This document shows positions 1-9,163 of a DNA stretch of 45,406 bases, piece after piece (the stretch's first letter is position 1; each line of letters opens with the position of its first letter). A program made the position numbers and the translations under genes. The notes under the pieces are model-generated. The model was given only the letters and a program-made list of their open reading frames with translations, was not told the DNA's origin and did no database searches. This DNA comes from Magnetococcales bacterium (GTDB lineage: Bacteria; Pseudomonadota; Magnetococcia; Magnetococcales; JADFYX01): the NCBI GenBank assembly GCA_015231305.1, contig JADGBW010000013.1, positions 1 to 45,406 of the forward strand, written 5' to 3'.

Positions 1-127
1 AAGAGCAATGTAGTAAAATCGAATGCTATTGGTCAATGGATTCTCCCAAGTAGTTGAGCGTATTAACGACAAATTAACTGCTAGCGTAACTTAATATCCA
101 TTAACGTATAGAGCAAGGAATTGGTTT

Positions 128-146
128 AAAAAAGGGATAAATCCTC
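128..146 (-). terminator. possible weak terminator after the phage module
   Basis: Read on the minus strand, just past the last phage gene, a short GGAT/ATCC dyad is followed by a run of six T. The stem is only about 4 bp with almost no loop, so this is a weak candidate. The rest of 1-174 is AT-rich and shows no gene. Confidence 0.25.
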
Positions 147-174
147 TGCATTTTATATTTATTATTCAATTGTT

Positions 175-447
175 TCAACTATAGCTAAGTATCCCTCGGT
201 CGTCCCAGGTTTGATCGAAGGCTATTTTGCCGTTGGCGTATAGGGTGGCGGTGGATTCGTCTGAATGTATGGCTGTTCTTTGTATTAGCCACACTGGGCT
301 TGCTTCGCTGCTGCCGGGGTCGGCACGACCTTTGTAAATATATTTGGTGGTATCTACAGTTGTTGACGCTGTGCGGGTGGTTAATAGAGTTTTGCTTTCT
401 AACAAGTTATTTAGCTTGCTTTTATCAATGTGAGTTGGGTTTGGCAT
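175..447 (-). CDS. small phage structural protein, last gene of the module
   Basis: This 90-residue protein lies 18 bp after the hub-like gene on the same strand. I see no catalytic motif. The segment YIYKGRADPGSS followed by a C-terminal half with VWLIQR, LYANG and TWDDR resembles small proteins of unknown function found near tail-fibre genes of tailed phages; this resemblance is from memory and was not searched. The ATG at 447 has a GGAG-type site upstream in the 18-bp gap, so the start is reasonable. Downstream there is only AT-rich DNA, so this appears to be the end of the transcription unit. Function unknown; a small tail or fibre accessory protein is the most likely role. Confidence 0.6.
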   Translation of the reverse strand: MPNPTHIDKSKLNNLLESKTLLTTRTASTTVDTTKYIYKGRADPGSSEASPVWLIQRTAIHSDESTATLYANGKIAFDQTWDDRGILSYS

Positions 448-465
448 TATAGGCTCCTTATTTTA

Positions 466-2778
466 TTATGTTTTTTTACTAATGGTTAATTTTGAAGTTT
501 GAGTGTTGTTATTAATTGAGTGGAATAGTTCTATAAGAAGCCCTCTAAATGTACGACCATATAGGGCATCGTGAACCTCTATTAACTGACCGGGAGCAAG
601 ACCAGGGCGGAATATGGTTGTAACCTCTACTATCTGTAAAGCCTCTCCTAAATCAAGTTCTTGTTGAGCGCGAGCATTTAATGCTGCTTCACTGCTTAAA
701 AGTGGGGCAATAATATCTTTAGTTGGGCTTTGACCACTGTTTCTTTCAGCAGTTATTGATTTTATTGTTGTGTTGTTGGCCTCACAACTACTTGAGAAAA
801 CCACAGGAAAACTATTTTGCCCGCCAAGCGTAAGAGGAGCCATGTATTGATAGCTGTGGCTTTTTGCTTTACCAATAATTTTGAGTATAGAAACCCCTTT
901 TATAGAGGTGGTTATTTGTTGCCCATCACCATCTAAAGCGGGAGTGCCAAGGTCACTACCTAACCATAGGTATTGTTCAATATGTTCTATGGGTCTTGTT
1001 AGTTTTGCTTGGGTTTCATTTAAAAAGGTTAAATATTGGGTGTCCGTATAAATAACCTCACCATTATTAACAATATTTGCTGTTGATGGTGTTATGGCAG
1101 TTGGTACAATACCGGGAGAAGGTGTGAGCAAAATGTGTGTTGTATCTCCTGGTTGAAATTTAGTTTTACCGCGGTTGGGGCTATCTTCTCTGCTATCTAA
1201 ATCTATAGCTAAAAAGCCTCCGTTTTGCTTAGGATCTTGGTTGTGAATAGTAACTTTATCGAATTTATTTGTGCTTTGGTAGCTCTCTGAAATACCTAAA
1301 TTATCCGTGGTATCGGTAAATATATGGTCAGGTGTTGCATTATCGAACTCTACAGGGCTAATGGGAAATTTTTCTCGAATTATAATAGCACCATCAGGTC
1401 CACTATTTACAACACCGCCAGCAGAAGTTACGATGTCATAGGCAGCCTGTATTGGAGTTTTGTTTGTAAAGCTTAATTTGCCAGCTTCTATGGGCCAATC
1501 AATCTGTTGCCAAACTGTTGTCTCATCTAAAATTTCTTCAACAATCTCCTTTGCCTGTTTTGTTTTATTCCAATCTCTATTTATAACTGTTGCTCTTGGA
1601 TATTCATGTTTTACAATAGGGCTTTTTGCAGTTAGAGTTCGTGAATGTTTATTATAGCCTTCTCGTACCACTCTTTTTTCATCAACTATTAAAACAAAAA
1701 CCTCACCAGATACATCCAGGTTAAACTGCTCATCAATGTTGAGGTTTTGCCAGCTGCTCTCATCTGCAAAAACCATCTCTACCTGCCAGCTATAACTATC
1801 TTGTGAAGTTTGTATAGTGAGGTTTGAAACATTAATGGGCAGACCATTTAATTTTATTATAAGAGGAGAAATTTGTTGTAGGTTCGTGGTTTGTAATATA
1901 TCCCAATATTTATGTTGAAAAACGTAAATGGGATTAAATTCCAGAAGGTCGGAAATTTGCCTTAACACCATAGATATTGGATATGTCTGGCTATATGTTT
2001 GTTTTAAGATAGTTGTTAAATTAGACCTTATTGCCCACTCTTGTGGTTTGCTGCTGCTCAATTGAAAATATATGGGTTGCCTGGAATAGCTCAAGAGCCA
2101 TCTTTTAAAGGGCTGTTGCTGTAAACATGTTAAGGTTATGCCAAAGTTGTGTTGGTTTTTTACCTCTACACAAGGGGAGTAGGGTAGCGCAAATTCTTGT
2201 GTTAACGATATTGGATATGTTTGAATATTGCTTTTAAGAATTGCTGTGGAATAAGGTTTGTAAAGCCACTTTTCTATAAATAAACCCAGTGGGGCTGGCT
2301 GTTGGTTTATTGTTGCAAAATTTATATCAAAAGGCTTGTTTAGTTGGTTTGTGGCAATTGGGCCTGGTATTTCAAATGACTTGTCAACACCGCCACTCCA
2401 ATCGGTAATACCGCTCCATACGGCTTCTTGGGTCCAGTCTGCACCATTATCAGAAGATGATAAGGTGAAATCTTTTGGGCACTGGCTACTGTAACGAGGT
2501 AAAAACCAGAGCTGTTTTATATCAACATCACCACCTGAAAAATCATATTGAAACCAGCATGTTTCTGATGGTCCACCGTTGCTCCAATATAAGCTTGAGT
2601 TATTATCAAACAGTTTGTAGGCGGTAGAGTTGTTGTGGCTAGCTGAACTTGAACCCCCATTACATAGATCAGCACCGCCCACCACACTACGCAATTCGAC
2701 TTCATAGAGTGATATAATATTGCTGGCCCCAGATGTAGATTGGGTGATAGTTATACGCCAATAGCGGTGAGTAGCCAT
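466..2778 (-). CDS. phage tail hub/fibre-like protein with N-terminal discoidin-like domain
   Basis: This 770-residue protein appears to be a fusion. Residues 1 to about 130 (RYWRITIT, ISLYEVELR, AYKLFDNN, WFQYDF, FTLSSSDNGADWT) read like an F5/8 type C (discoidin) carbohydrate-binding domain. From about 180 onward there is a long beta-rich region. Segments near 400-520 (a repeated VVREGYN/RATVINRDW pattern, IQAAYDIVTSAGG, DGAIIIREKFP) resemble baseplate or tail-hub proteins of the gpD/gp44 type. The start directly follows the previous stop by 8 bp and has no clear Shine-Dalgarno site, suggesting coupled translation. Inferred role: tail-tip protein that touches the host glycan. The hub assignment is tentative and the discoidin assignment is better supported. 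Confidence 0.6.
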   Translation of the reverse strand: MATHRYWRITITQSTSGASNIISLYEVELRSVVGGADLCNGGSSSASHNNSTAYKLFDNNSSLYWSNGGPSETCWFQYDFSGGDVDIKQLWFLPRYSSQCPKDFTLSSSDNGADWTQEAVWSGITDWSGGVDKSFEIPGPIATNQLNKPFDINFATINQQPAPLGLFIEKWLYKPYSTAILKSNIQTYPISLTQEFALPYSPCVEVKNQHNFGITLTCLQQQPFKRWLLSYSRQPIYFQLSSSKPQEWAIRSNLTTILKQTYSQTYPISMVLRQISDLLEFNPIYVFQHKYWDILQTTNLQQISPLIIKLNGLPINVSNLTIQTSQDSYSWQVEMVFADESSWQNLNIDEQFNLDVSGEVFVLIVDEKRVVREGYNKHSRTLTAKSPIVKHEYPRATVINRDWNKTKQAKEIVEEILDETTVWQQIDWPIEAGKLSFTNKTPIQAAYDIVTSAGGVVNSGPDGAIIIREKFPISPVEFDNATPDHIFTDTTDNLGISESYQSTNKFDKVTIHNQDPKQNGGFLAIDLDSREDSPNRGKTKFQPGDTTHILLTPSPGIVPTAITPSTANIVNNGEVIYTDTQYLTFLNETQAKLTRPIEHIEQYLWLGSDLGTPALDGDGQQITTSIKGVSILKIIGKAKSHSYQYMAPLTLGGQNSFPVVFSSSCEANNTTIKSITAERNSGQSPTKDIIAPLLSSEAALNARAQQELDLGEALQIVEVTTIFRPGLAPGQLIEVHDALYGRTFRGLLIELFHSINNNTQTSKLTISKKT

Positions 2779-2786
2779 GATGAGAT

Positions 2787-3881
2787 TTATTCCGGCAAAG
2801 GTTGAAAGGTAATGGAGTCAAAATCTACTACGGGACTCGCTATTAATGTTGCAGTTTGATTTGAAAAAATGGGGTTTTCACCTGTGCTATAGTTAAAGCC
2901 GGATTTATCCCACTGCATCTCAGCAGTTAGGGTAAAAGATTTACCAGATATTTTTTTTGCAAACTCACTAATTGGCTGGTTTATATTCACCAGCTCTGAG
3001 CCTGGTTTTATATGATTTATTTGGTGAGAAAAACCAAAATTAGAACTACAATTTATCGATATATCACTCCACCTATCTATACATGAAGATAGGGATATTT
3101 TTAAATTAACATCAGTGTGTAATTTATATATACGATCATAAATACTGCTGGGGGTGGCAGTTGGCCGGTTAACATTATCGGGGAATTGCCACGGGGCATG
3201 AGTTGTTGATGATTCGCAGACATCTCTTATATCAAAATATCCATACCACTCAGATAAATCTTCGGTTGGTCGCCAGACAATACCTAAAATTGGGAACTTA
3301 AAATTGGCAAGAGCTTGCCCATCAATAATGGCAAAATCGGCCCTATACGGCACACTACTAAATAGGGTAGTTGTTTTTTTAAGTGTTGTTAAAGAAAACT
3401 GCTCAACCTGGTTTGTTATTCGCCAAAATGGAATTGTAATTGTGTAACTGCCAGGGGGTATTAGTTTCATGGCAGCATCTGCATGATAAGATCGATTATA
3501 TATTGTGGTTAAAGTACCCTTACCATTGGTGGTTAAAAACAGTTGCAAATCTTGTTGTATTATGGCGAAGTTTTGGGCCAAAATTTTAGCGTCCAGCTCA
3601 ATATGGTAATGGCTATTTTTATAGCTGTATTTTATCACCAATCCTGTGACACCCTCGCTAAAGTTAATGGTTTGAGAGTTTTCTGATAGCTGGCTCTCAC
3701 CTTGAAAGATAATATCCAGGTCTTGAGTAAGAAGAGTAATTGTTATGTTTTCGTTTTTAGTTGGGGTGTACTCGTAACCGTCATCACGAATAATTTTAAA
3801 ACAATAACGTTGTATTGTTGCAAAGTTTATAGCTTTGATGCGGCTAAATGGCCCAGGTGTTTTAAAAACTGTGTTGCCCAT
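2787..3881 (-). CDS. uncharacterised phage structural protein (364 aa)
   Basis: I do not recognise a family. The 364-residue product has no signal peptide or membrane segment and is rich in beta-prone, Thr/Ser/Asn sequence, as is usual for tail proteins. It lies 6 bp after the 358-residue gene and 8 bp before the hub-like gene, so it is certainly part of the same unit. The centre has a cluster of aromatic residues (about residues 200-225: IVWRPTEDLSEWYGYFD). By position it would be a tail, baseplate or adaptor protein. Nothing indicates decay: the reading frame is intact. Confidence 0.6.
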   Translation of the reverse strand: MGNTVFKTPGPFSRIKAINFATIQRYCFKIIRDDGYEYTPTKNENITITLLTQDLDIIFQGESQLSENSQTINFSEGVTGLVIKYSYKNSHYHIELDAKILAQNFAIIQQDLQLFLTTNGKGTLTTIYNRSYHADAAMKLIPPGSYTITIPFWRITNQVEQFSLTTLKKTTTLFSSVPYRADFAIIDGQALANFKFPILGIVWRPTEDLSEWYGYFDIRDVCESSTTHAPWQFPDNVNRPTATPSSIYDRIYKLHTDVNLKISLSSCIDRWSDISINCSSNFGFSHQINHIKPGSELVNINQPISEFAKKISGKSFTLTAEMQWDKSGFNYSTGENPIFSNQTATLIASPVVDFDSITFQPLPE

Positions 3882-3887
3882 TGTTTT

Positions 3888-4964
3888 TTAACTATTAAAA
3901 CGAAAAGTGATTTCTGGTTGATATGGGTATAGATCCCAATCTGCACTTGACTCATTGCCATCAACTCGGGATAGCTTCATGGTCAATGTTGTTGGACGTT
4001 CAACATCAATGTAAATATCATCGCTATTTTGATTAAAAATACGGTCAACTTTGGTATCACGACTTGTCTCTACATATTGAAGCTTTGCGGGTGCTTGTGA
4101 TGACTTTGCACACAATACAATAGCTTCGTATTCTTCTATGGTTAGGTCCAACCTTTTGTTGGCTATCTTCTGCCAACAGGCATCCCAGAAAATGTCGGGG
4201 TCTTCAATTTGTGCTAATAACTCCATAGGCGGAGGTGGGGTTTCGTTAGCATACCCCCTTATACCAAGGGAGCCTTCGGGCCAGAACTGGCGGGCAAATG
4301 ATAGCTGGGTTGCATGACCATCTGCCAAGGCAATAATATTTACTTGGGGTATGTCACAGTCCCTAATATTGCCAGCCAGCCACGCCTGTTTCATCTCAAT
4401 CAACCGTTCTGGCTCCATCTGCTCTTCACCCATGTCATACTCAACTGAAAATAGGGAAAATTCAGGCTGATACTCCACCACCATTGCCCCTGTTACTGCT
4501 TTTGCATGGTGAAAAATTCCCTGACTGGGTATAAATGTTGGCGGCTCAACTTCTCCACCATTTTGGTCAAAAAACCTGGTTTTATCCACAACTACAACGG
4601 TTGGATTATCGTAGGGAAACCTTAATGACTGGCTGTTTTTATTGGTCCAGCTTAAGGTTTCACATAGTTTAGCTTGTCTGCGACCAATGGCTTTTGCACT
4701 GCCAGTGTGAACACTTAACCTTGCTGTGGTTGCTGTCTCTTTTGAACAGTACAGGCGTATACGCCTAACTCCCGGTTTTATCATCTTGAGGGTAGTTTTA
4801 TACTGGTCTATGTAGTGATCTGGTGATCTGCTCCAAACTCCTACAACCTTGGGCCTAACCTGTATTGGTGTTGAGCCAAGTTCATCGCCTATCATTAGGG
4901 TAAAACTTGAGCGTTTTTGCTGGCTTAAAAAGTCTAGAGTTAAGCCGGCATTTAACTGGCTCAT
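3888..4964 (-). CDS. uncharacterised phage structural protein (358 aa)
   Basis: The family is not recognised. The start overlaps the preceding stop as ATGA at 4961-4964, showing translational coupling with the 343-residue structural protein. The first 100 residues are beta-rich and basic (KPGVRRIRLYCS, KAIGRRQAKLC). The second half is acidic with a long helical stretch (EQMEPERLIEMKQAWL, LDLTIEEYEAIVL). There is no transmembrane segment and it is too short to be a tape measure. A tail or baseplate role is inferred only from position. Confidence 0.6.
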   Translation of the reverse strand: MSQLNAGLTLDFLSQQKRSSFTLMIGDELGSTPIQVRPKVVGVWSRSPDHYIDQYKTTLKMIKPGVRRIRLYCSKETATTARLSVHTGSAKAIGRRQAKLCETLSWTNKNSQSLRFPYDNPTVVVVDKTRFFDQNGGEVEPPTFIPSQGIFHHAKAVTGAMVVEYQPEFSLFSVEYDMGEEQMEPERLIEMKQAWLAGNIRDCDIPQVNIIALADGHATQLSFARQFWPEGSLGIRGYANETPPPPMELLAQIEDPDIFWDACWQKIANKRLDLTIEEYEAIVLCAKSSQAPAKLQYVETSRDTKVDRIFNQNSDDIYIDVERPTTLTMKLSRVDGNESSADWDLYPYQPEITFRFNS

Positions 4965-5992
4965 TCACTCTCTCCGCTTATGGCGATAACTACTTTGTTG
5001 CCAGATAGACTATCGGCCCCAGCAGGTACACTTCGTTTTTCCCAAACTGCTACAGCAGCAGGGTGGGTTTTAAATGTTATGGTTTCACTTGCAGCCCAAC
5101 TTCCACCCCAAGGTGGGGTTCCATCGGTTATAGTAAAATATGGCTTGGCAAAGTCACTATTAATGGGGGCAAAATCACCACCACCAATTGCTCCACTACC
5201 AACACTACCAACTGTATCTCCAGTACAAGAAAAATTTGTTGCATCAATAAATGTGATTATCCAAGTCTGCTCTATAGTACCAATATGGTCCGTAATAGGC
5301 GGGTATGTGGTTTCATCATAGCTACCAGATGTTGATGATTCTCCCCAACTATCTGTAGTTGCCTCAATATCTGCTGCCTCAATTACAGAGGCTACTGTGG
5401 TATTGCTTGCAAGGTAACTATTAGCAAGAGATACTCCATCGGCAAAGGTTAGGGTAGCTTTATCGCCATTCCATGAAACACCAGCACTTGCTGCTAAGAG
5501 GATAAATTCACTATTACCTGTAGGATCATCAACAGTTGCTTGGTTGGATATGCGGATGAGATCCCCATCTTGAAATATATTGTGACCAGTAGCACTGTTA
5601 CCTGCCTCTACATTAACTGCAATAGTTGTATCCAAAGCAGCAACATTGGCATCTAAATCACCTGCTCCATAAAAGCGGGTATAATCATCTGCCTCTGCTT
5701 GGGTATCGGTTTGCGTGCCGCTTATTAAGACAATGCTGTCATCGCCTGGGGTGTGGGTCTCAATAAATATTTTAGCATCAATTAGTTTTAAATCATCATC
5801 ATTGGCGACTTTAATAAAACTTTTACGGTATTTAACAGAGCCAGAGGTACGTTCGGCTTGAGGGACATCGGGCCAGACGTTATTTTTCACCCCGTCAGGA
5901 ATCTCATTGGCAGTAATACTACCACCATTGGCGGTAGTATCATTTACTATGGTTGGTTTATACCATTTGATTTCACTTGTTTGAATGGCCAT
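4961..5992 (-). CDS. phage tail/virion structural protein (343 aa)
   Basis: The 343-residue protein begins MAIQTSEIKWYKPTIVND and continues with NGGSIT, GVKNNVWPDV and TSGSVKYRKSFIKV. I recall this style of N-terminus from virion proteins in Mu-like and related prophages whose exact role is not defined; this is memory, not a search. The middle is Ala/Thr/Asp-rich with repeated DAN/DTT patterns typical of beta-structured tail proteins. The ATG at 5992 has an AAGGA site about 10 bases upstream. An 85-bp gap separates it from the 120-residue gene, and it overlaps the next gene by 4 bp. A tail tube or outer tail role is possible. Confidence 0.65.
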   Translation of the reverse strand: MAIQTSEIKWYKPTIVNDTTANGGSITANEIPDGVKNNVWPDVPQAERTSGSVKYRKSFIKVANDDDLKLIDAKIFIETHTPGDDSIVLISGTQTDTQAEADDYTRFYGAGDLDANVAALDTTIAVNVEAGNSATGHNIFQDGDLIRISNQATVDDPTGNSEFILLAASAGVSWNGDKATLTFADGVSLANSYLASNTTVASVIEAADIEATTDSWGESSTSGSYDETTYPPITDHIGTIEQTWIITFIDATNFSCTGDTVGSVGSGAIGGGDFAPINSDFAKPYFTITDGTPPWGGSWAASETITFKTHPAAVAVWEKRSVPAGADSLSGNKVVIAISGESE

Positions 5993-6077
5993 TACTATTT
6001 ATTCCTTGTGAGTCATTGTTTTTGTTTGCCTAAAATCGTTGGCTGTTAGAACGTGCTTACATCTGCCGAATTTAGAG

Positions 6078-6440
6078 TTAAATACATGTCAAACTAATTG
6101 TTCCGGTAAACTGGTTGTGATTAGGCCATAACGGAGTTAGAGATAAGGCTGGTGGTTCGTGGTGACGAAATATCACATTAAAGCTCAACTCTTCCCATAT
6201 TAAGGTAAAGACAGCCCCCTGTTGGTCAGCCATCTCTTTTAGTTGATCAGCTGCTGCTAGGTCTAACCATGTTGTATCTCCCGTTGCAGCAAGGGTTATG
6301 GAATGTCCAGTAACCTTGCTGCTAAAAACCACCGGTGTTCCAGCCAAAGTCTGGGTAAAAGTCTGGTTGACGGGGGAAGTTATGTGCCTGTCTATCCATT
6401 GGAGAGAGTCTGGTAAAATTAGATTGCCAAGTTTTTTCAT
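6078..6440 (-). CDS. small phage structural protein (120 aa)
   Basis: This 120-residue protein has the pattern LGNLILPDSLQWIDR near the N-terminus and FRHHEPPALSLTPLW near the C-terminus. It resembles short tail or tail-completion proteins that follow gp37-like genes in phage late operons. The start codon shares its A with the stop of the gp37-like gene (TAATG at 6438-6442), so translation is coupled. No catalytic motif is seen. Assignment to the virion is by context. Confidence 0.6.
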   Translation of the reverse strand: MKKLGNLILPDSLQWIDRHITSPVNQTFTQTLAGTPVVFSSKVTGHSITLAATGDTTWLDLAAADQLKEMADQQGAVFTLIWEELSFNVIFRHHEPPALSLTPLWPNHNQFTGTISLTCI

Positions 6441-6877
6441 TAGATATTTGTTGCACCCCTAATTGTAAATCTGGTGCTAAAACGCACTTGGTAGTAACCA
6501 TAGCCATTGTTGTAAACCGGGCCAGGTGCGGTTGTGAGAGCTAGTGGTCCAAAATCATTATTTGGTTGCCAGCCAATTAAGGCGGTAGCGATTGTATTTA
6601 TAAGTGGACCCGCTTCAAGCCGTTCATAGGCTCCTGCTGCTGTTTGGCGTGCACAACGCACCACAATTACTAATAACCATTGCTGATCAACTACCTGTTC
6701 TTTCCCTGCTGCCATGAAGGGTTCTTGTCCGTCATAAATAAGAAAAAGGGCAGGGGTAGGGCTGGGGTGATTAATCAGCTCTTTTAAGCTGCGTGTGGTG
6801 CTGATTAATTTAAATTCATTTTCCAAATTTTTTAGTTGATTAAGTATCAATGCCTCGGCAGCAAAATAGTTATTCAT
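6440..6877 (-). CDS. Mu gp37-like protein (DUF1834 type)
   Basis: The 145-residue protein fits the Mu gp37/DUF1834 group in length, order and general pattern: an N-terminal helical part, a central strand-rich core (QQWLLVIVVRCARQ), then LINTIATALIGWQP and a C-terminal YYQVRFSTRFTIRG. These proteins sit after gp36 in Mu-like head-tail joining regions and are thought to act at the head-tail interface. The start overlaps the stop of the gp36-like gene as ATGA at 6874-6877. Confidence 0.72.
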   Translation of the reverse strand: MNNYFAAEALILNQLKNLENEFKLISTTRSLKELINHPSPTPALFLIYDGQEPFMAAGKEQVVDQQWLLVIVVRCARQTAAGAYERLEAGPLINTIATALIGWQPNNDFGPLALTTAPGPVYNNGYGYYQVRFSTRFTIRGATNI

Positions 6878-7407
6878 GATCCAAAGCTCTTGGTTGAGAT
6901 AAAGTCTTGTAAAGAGGTGCTATCAAAAATACGCTCTTTACTTTCAAATTCTGCTAACCCAGCTCCAACTTGACCTGGGCTGGTTGTTTTGAGGCATAGG
7001 TCAGCACGGTTATTAGCTAAATCGCGAAGCCAGCCAAGAGCTTGTTCATATCGTTTTTCTACCTCTTGTGGTACGGCATCGTCATAAAGCAGTCGTTGTG
7101 CCATTGTTCCACATGAACGAGGCAGGGGGCTGGCTGCAACATCAGTGTCAGTTATGGGAAGTTCGTAACGACGAGAAATATATGATTCAATAAGTAGGGT
7201 AGCCTCTGATAAAGCTGCGGTAATGCGTTCTAAGCCTTTATCGGCAGACAACATCTCCTCTTGGGAAAATGCGTCTCGGTTACCACCATCAATTGTTAAG
7301 CGCATGAGTTGGGCTGGTACTGCCACCAGATCGTCTGGAGTGGCTATTTCAGCCAGCTCTTTTGCACCATACCACCTTAAAAGATTTTGAGGTGTGGCGT
7401 AACTCAT
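6874..7407 (-). CDS. Mu gp36-like head-tail connector (DUF1320 type)
   Basis: The product begins MSYATPQNLLRWYGAKELAEIA, a close match to the opening of Mu gp36/DUF1320 proteins. It continues with a helical region that holds ESYISRRYELPI and the run RDLANNRADLCL, both typical of that family. I place the start at 7407 rather than at the in-frame codon 10 residues upstream, because the 7407 ATG overlaps the stop of the preceding gene as ATGA and the family starts there. The resulting length is 177 residues. The role is head-tail connection in the virion. Confidence 0.78.
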   Translation of the reverse strand: MSYATPQNLLRWYGAKELAEIATPDDLVAVPAQLMRLTIDGGNRDAFSQEEMLSADKGLERITAALSEATLLIESYISRRYELPITDTDVAASPLPRSCGTMAQRLLYDDAVPQEVEKRYEQALGWLRDLANNRADLCLKTTSPGQVGAGLAEFESKERIFDSTSLQDFISTKSFGS

Positions 7408-7754
7408 GGTCTGTTTTCCTCTTTCCACTGTTGCCAATTTATATCTCTTTCTTTAGCTGTAATACGATAACCAACAATTGCGATAAGAGCCTCTGTACGA
7501 GGTCTTCCATCCTTCATCCATAACGATTTGTCTTTAACATCTAATTCGTTTATGGCTTTACTAAGATCCGTTTCTTCTGCTTTTTTAAGCTCTTTGTTAG
7601 CAGTTTTAACCTCTGTTTGTGAAAAGGGCTTTTCTGCAATAGCAGCAGCCCTAATTAGGGCTGCTGCTTGTTGTTGTGTCATATCCACCGCTGCACCAGG
7701 AGAGTAGACTTTTGCATTGTGGCGCAAAGGTGTAAGTACAATAAACTGTGGCAT
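7404..7754 (-). CDS. small phage head-region protein
   Basis: The 116-residue protein opens with VLTPLRHNAKVYSPGAAVDMTQQQAAALIRAAAI, written here only as its pattern: a hydrophobic strand, a HN-K-Y-PG turn, then Q/A-rich helix ending at a di-alanine. This matches the small N-terminal domain seen in FluMu-type prophage proteins that sit between capsid and gp36 genes. The C-terminal half is charged and helical. It starts 5 bp after the capsid gene and overlaps the gp36-like gene by 4 bp. Function is not known. Confidence 0.62.
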   Translation of the reverse strand: MPQFIVLTPLRHNAKVYSPGAAVDMTQQQAAALIRAAAIAEKPFSQTEVKTANKELKKAEETDLSKAINELDVKDKSLWMKDGRPRTEALIAIVGYRITAKERDINWQQWKEENRP

Positions 7755-7759
7755 TGGTC

Positions 7760-8686
7760 TTAAGCTGGATTTTGAATTAAATAGCCAGAAAGAATACCTG
7801 TTAAAACTGGTACTCGTTCATACGAGACTGGGAAAATCCAGCTCTTAGCATTGTTTTCGTAGTAAGGCTTCTCAACCAACGGATAACCATCCATGGTATA
7901 TGTATAACCAAAAGATGGGTCTTCCATGCCTGATGGAGTGGTTGGAACATATGCCAAAATAGCGTTGTTACCCCAGATATCGATATCGTTACCATCATCA
8001 TCAAAAGCAACGGCTTTACCTACCACAACTTGCTCTAAATCCAATAGTGAGGCGAGCATATCTGGTGTGACAGATTCCTTGCTGGTGTACTTAAAACGGT
8101 CGATGATAGATTGATGATTTTTCATGGCATTAAAAGCTTGAGCTGATAGCATTAGTGTGTTGGGGTAGATTCCAACAGATGTGCGTATAGCCTCTTTGCC
8201 TGTATTGATATCTTGGGTAGGATCTGAAGCTCCGTCACTCCACTGGTCTGTACCAGAAAGGGTGATTTTATGGTCAGAGTCATAGTTGGATGCATCTGTT
8301 GCTAGCTGTGCTTGGTCATATTCTAATGTTAACGATAAAGCTCGTAATGTGCTGTTAACAGAACGACCACCAAGATCGATACCAGGAATTTGAGCTGCAT
8401 CACGCAGATATTCACGAGGCACTTGACCTTCAAGAGCGTCTTGCACCAAAGCAAAGCTTTTACCAAGATAACCAAAACGGATCCGTTTTGTAGCAGTGCC
8501 AGGAGCGCGACGTGATTGATATAATTTAAAGCTCTCTTTACCAAATTCTAAAATTTGACCACCAGATACAGAAACAGGAACCTTGGGAAACAGAGTGTGG
8601 CCAACGTGTTCAACATGACGATAACCTTGGGCAATTTCGGTTAGAACCGGGTCAATAACCCGAACTTGACTAGACGACATAGGCAT
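7760..8686 (-). CDS. phage major capsid protein
   Basis: This 308-residue protein has the features of a major capsid protein of the HK97 fold. They include the N-terminal IDPVLTEIAQGYR and TLFPKVPV region, a long central helix region with LEYDQAQLATDASNY, the segment NTLMLSAQAFNAMKNH typical of the A-domain, and a C-terminal YPLVEKPYYENNAKSWIFP. It follows protease-scaffold and decoration genes, the standard order. An AAGGA site lies about 9 bases before the ATG at 8686. There is no long delta domain before the shell region, which fits the presence of a separate scaffold. Confidence 0.85.
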   Translation of the reverse strand: MPMSSSQVRVIDPVLTEIAQGYRHVEHVGHTLFPKVPVSVSGGQILEFGKESFKLYQSRRAPGTATKRIRFGYLGKSFALVQDALEGQVPREYLRDAAQIPGIDLGGRSVNSTLRALSLTLEYDQAQLATDASNYDSDHKITLSGTDQWSDGASDPTQDINTGKEAIRTSVGIYPNTLMLSAQAFNAMKNHQSIIDRFKYTSKESVTPDMLASLLDLEQVVVGKAVAFDDDGNDIDIWGNNAILAYVPTTPSGMEDPSFGYTYTMDGYPLVEKPYYENNAKSWIFPVSYERVPVLTGILSGYLIQNPA

Positions 8687-8717
8687 AATAATTTTTCCTT
8701 TATTTATATTGATTTAA

Positions 8718-9134
8718 TTAGCGGCGCAGGAGTACTTCGATCATTTTTCCCGCAGCTGAAGCAGTTTGTAGGGCATCGGCAATTACAAAATCTGGTAGTT
8801 CTGCACCCTCAAAAATGGCTCCATCGGCTGCTGTGCTGGTTACTGGAGTAGCACCTGTAGCAATTGTTAGTGCTGAAGCAGGAATAACCCTGCCTTGGTT
8901 GTCGGTTATTAGGGAATCTCCAATGCTAATAGCAGCACCTGTTTCCATAATTGCAGTACCGTTGGTTACTACCGCAACTCCGCTACCAGATTCGGCATCG
9001 GTTACACAAGCACCCATTACTTTTTGGCCCTGAGTTGTCGCTTGTACGCCATCATAGCCTATGGCTCGACTAGCAGTAACTGCACCGTTGGCTACTAAAG
9101 TTAAGGTTAAAACAGAAATATTTTGTTGGCTCAT
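8718..9134 (-). CDS. capsid decoration (cement) protein, DUF2190-like
   Basis: The 138-residue protein is rich in Ala, Gly, Thr and Val, with repeated beta-strand patterns (LTLVANGAVTASRAIGYDG, GVAVVTNGTAIMETGAAI, SIGDSLITDNQGRVIPA). This matches the small capsid cement proteins (DUF2190 type) that bind the outside of the shell and stabilise it. It lies directly before the major capsid gene, as such proteins usually do. An AGGAA site about 9 bases before the ATG supports the start. Confidence 0.75.
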   Translation of the reverse strand: MSQQNISVLTLTLVANGAVTASRAIGYDGVQATTQGQKVMGACVTDAESGSGVAVVTNGTAIMETGAAISIGDSLITDNQGRVIPASALTIATGATPVTSTAADGAIFEGAELPDFVIADALQTASAAGKMIEVLLRR

Positions 9135-9163
9135 TTTGTTGTTTCCTATAAAAAAATGATTGG

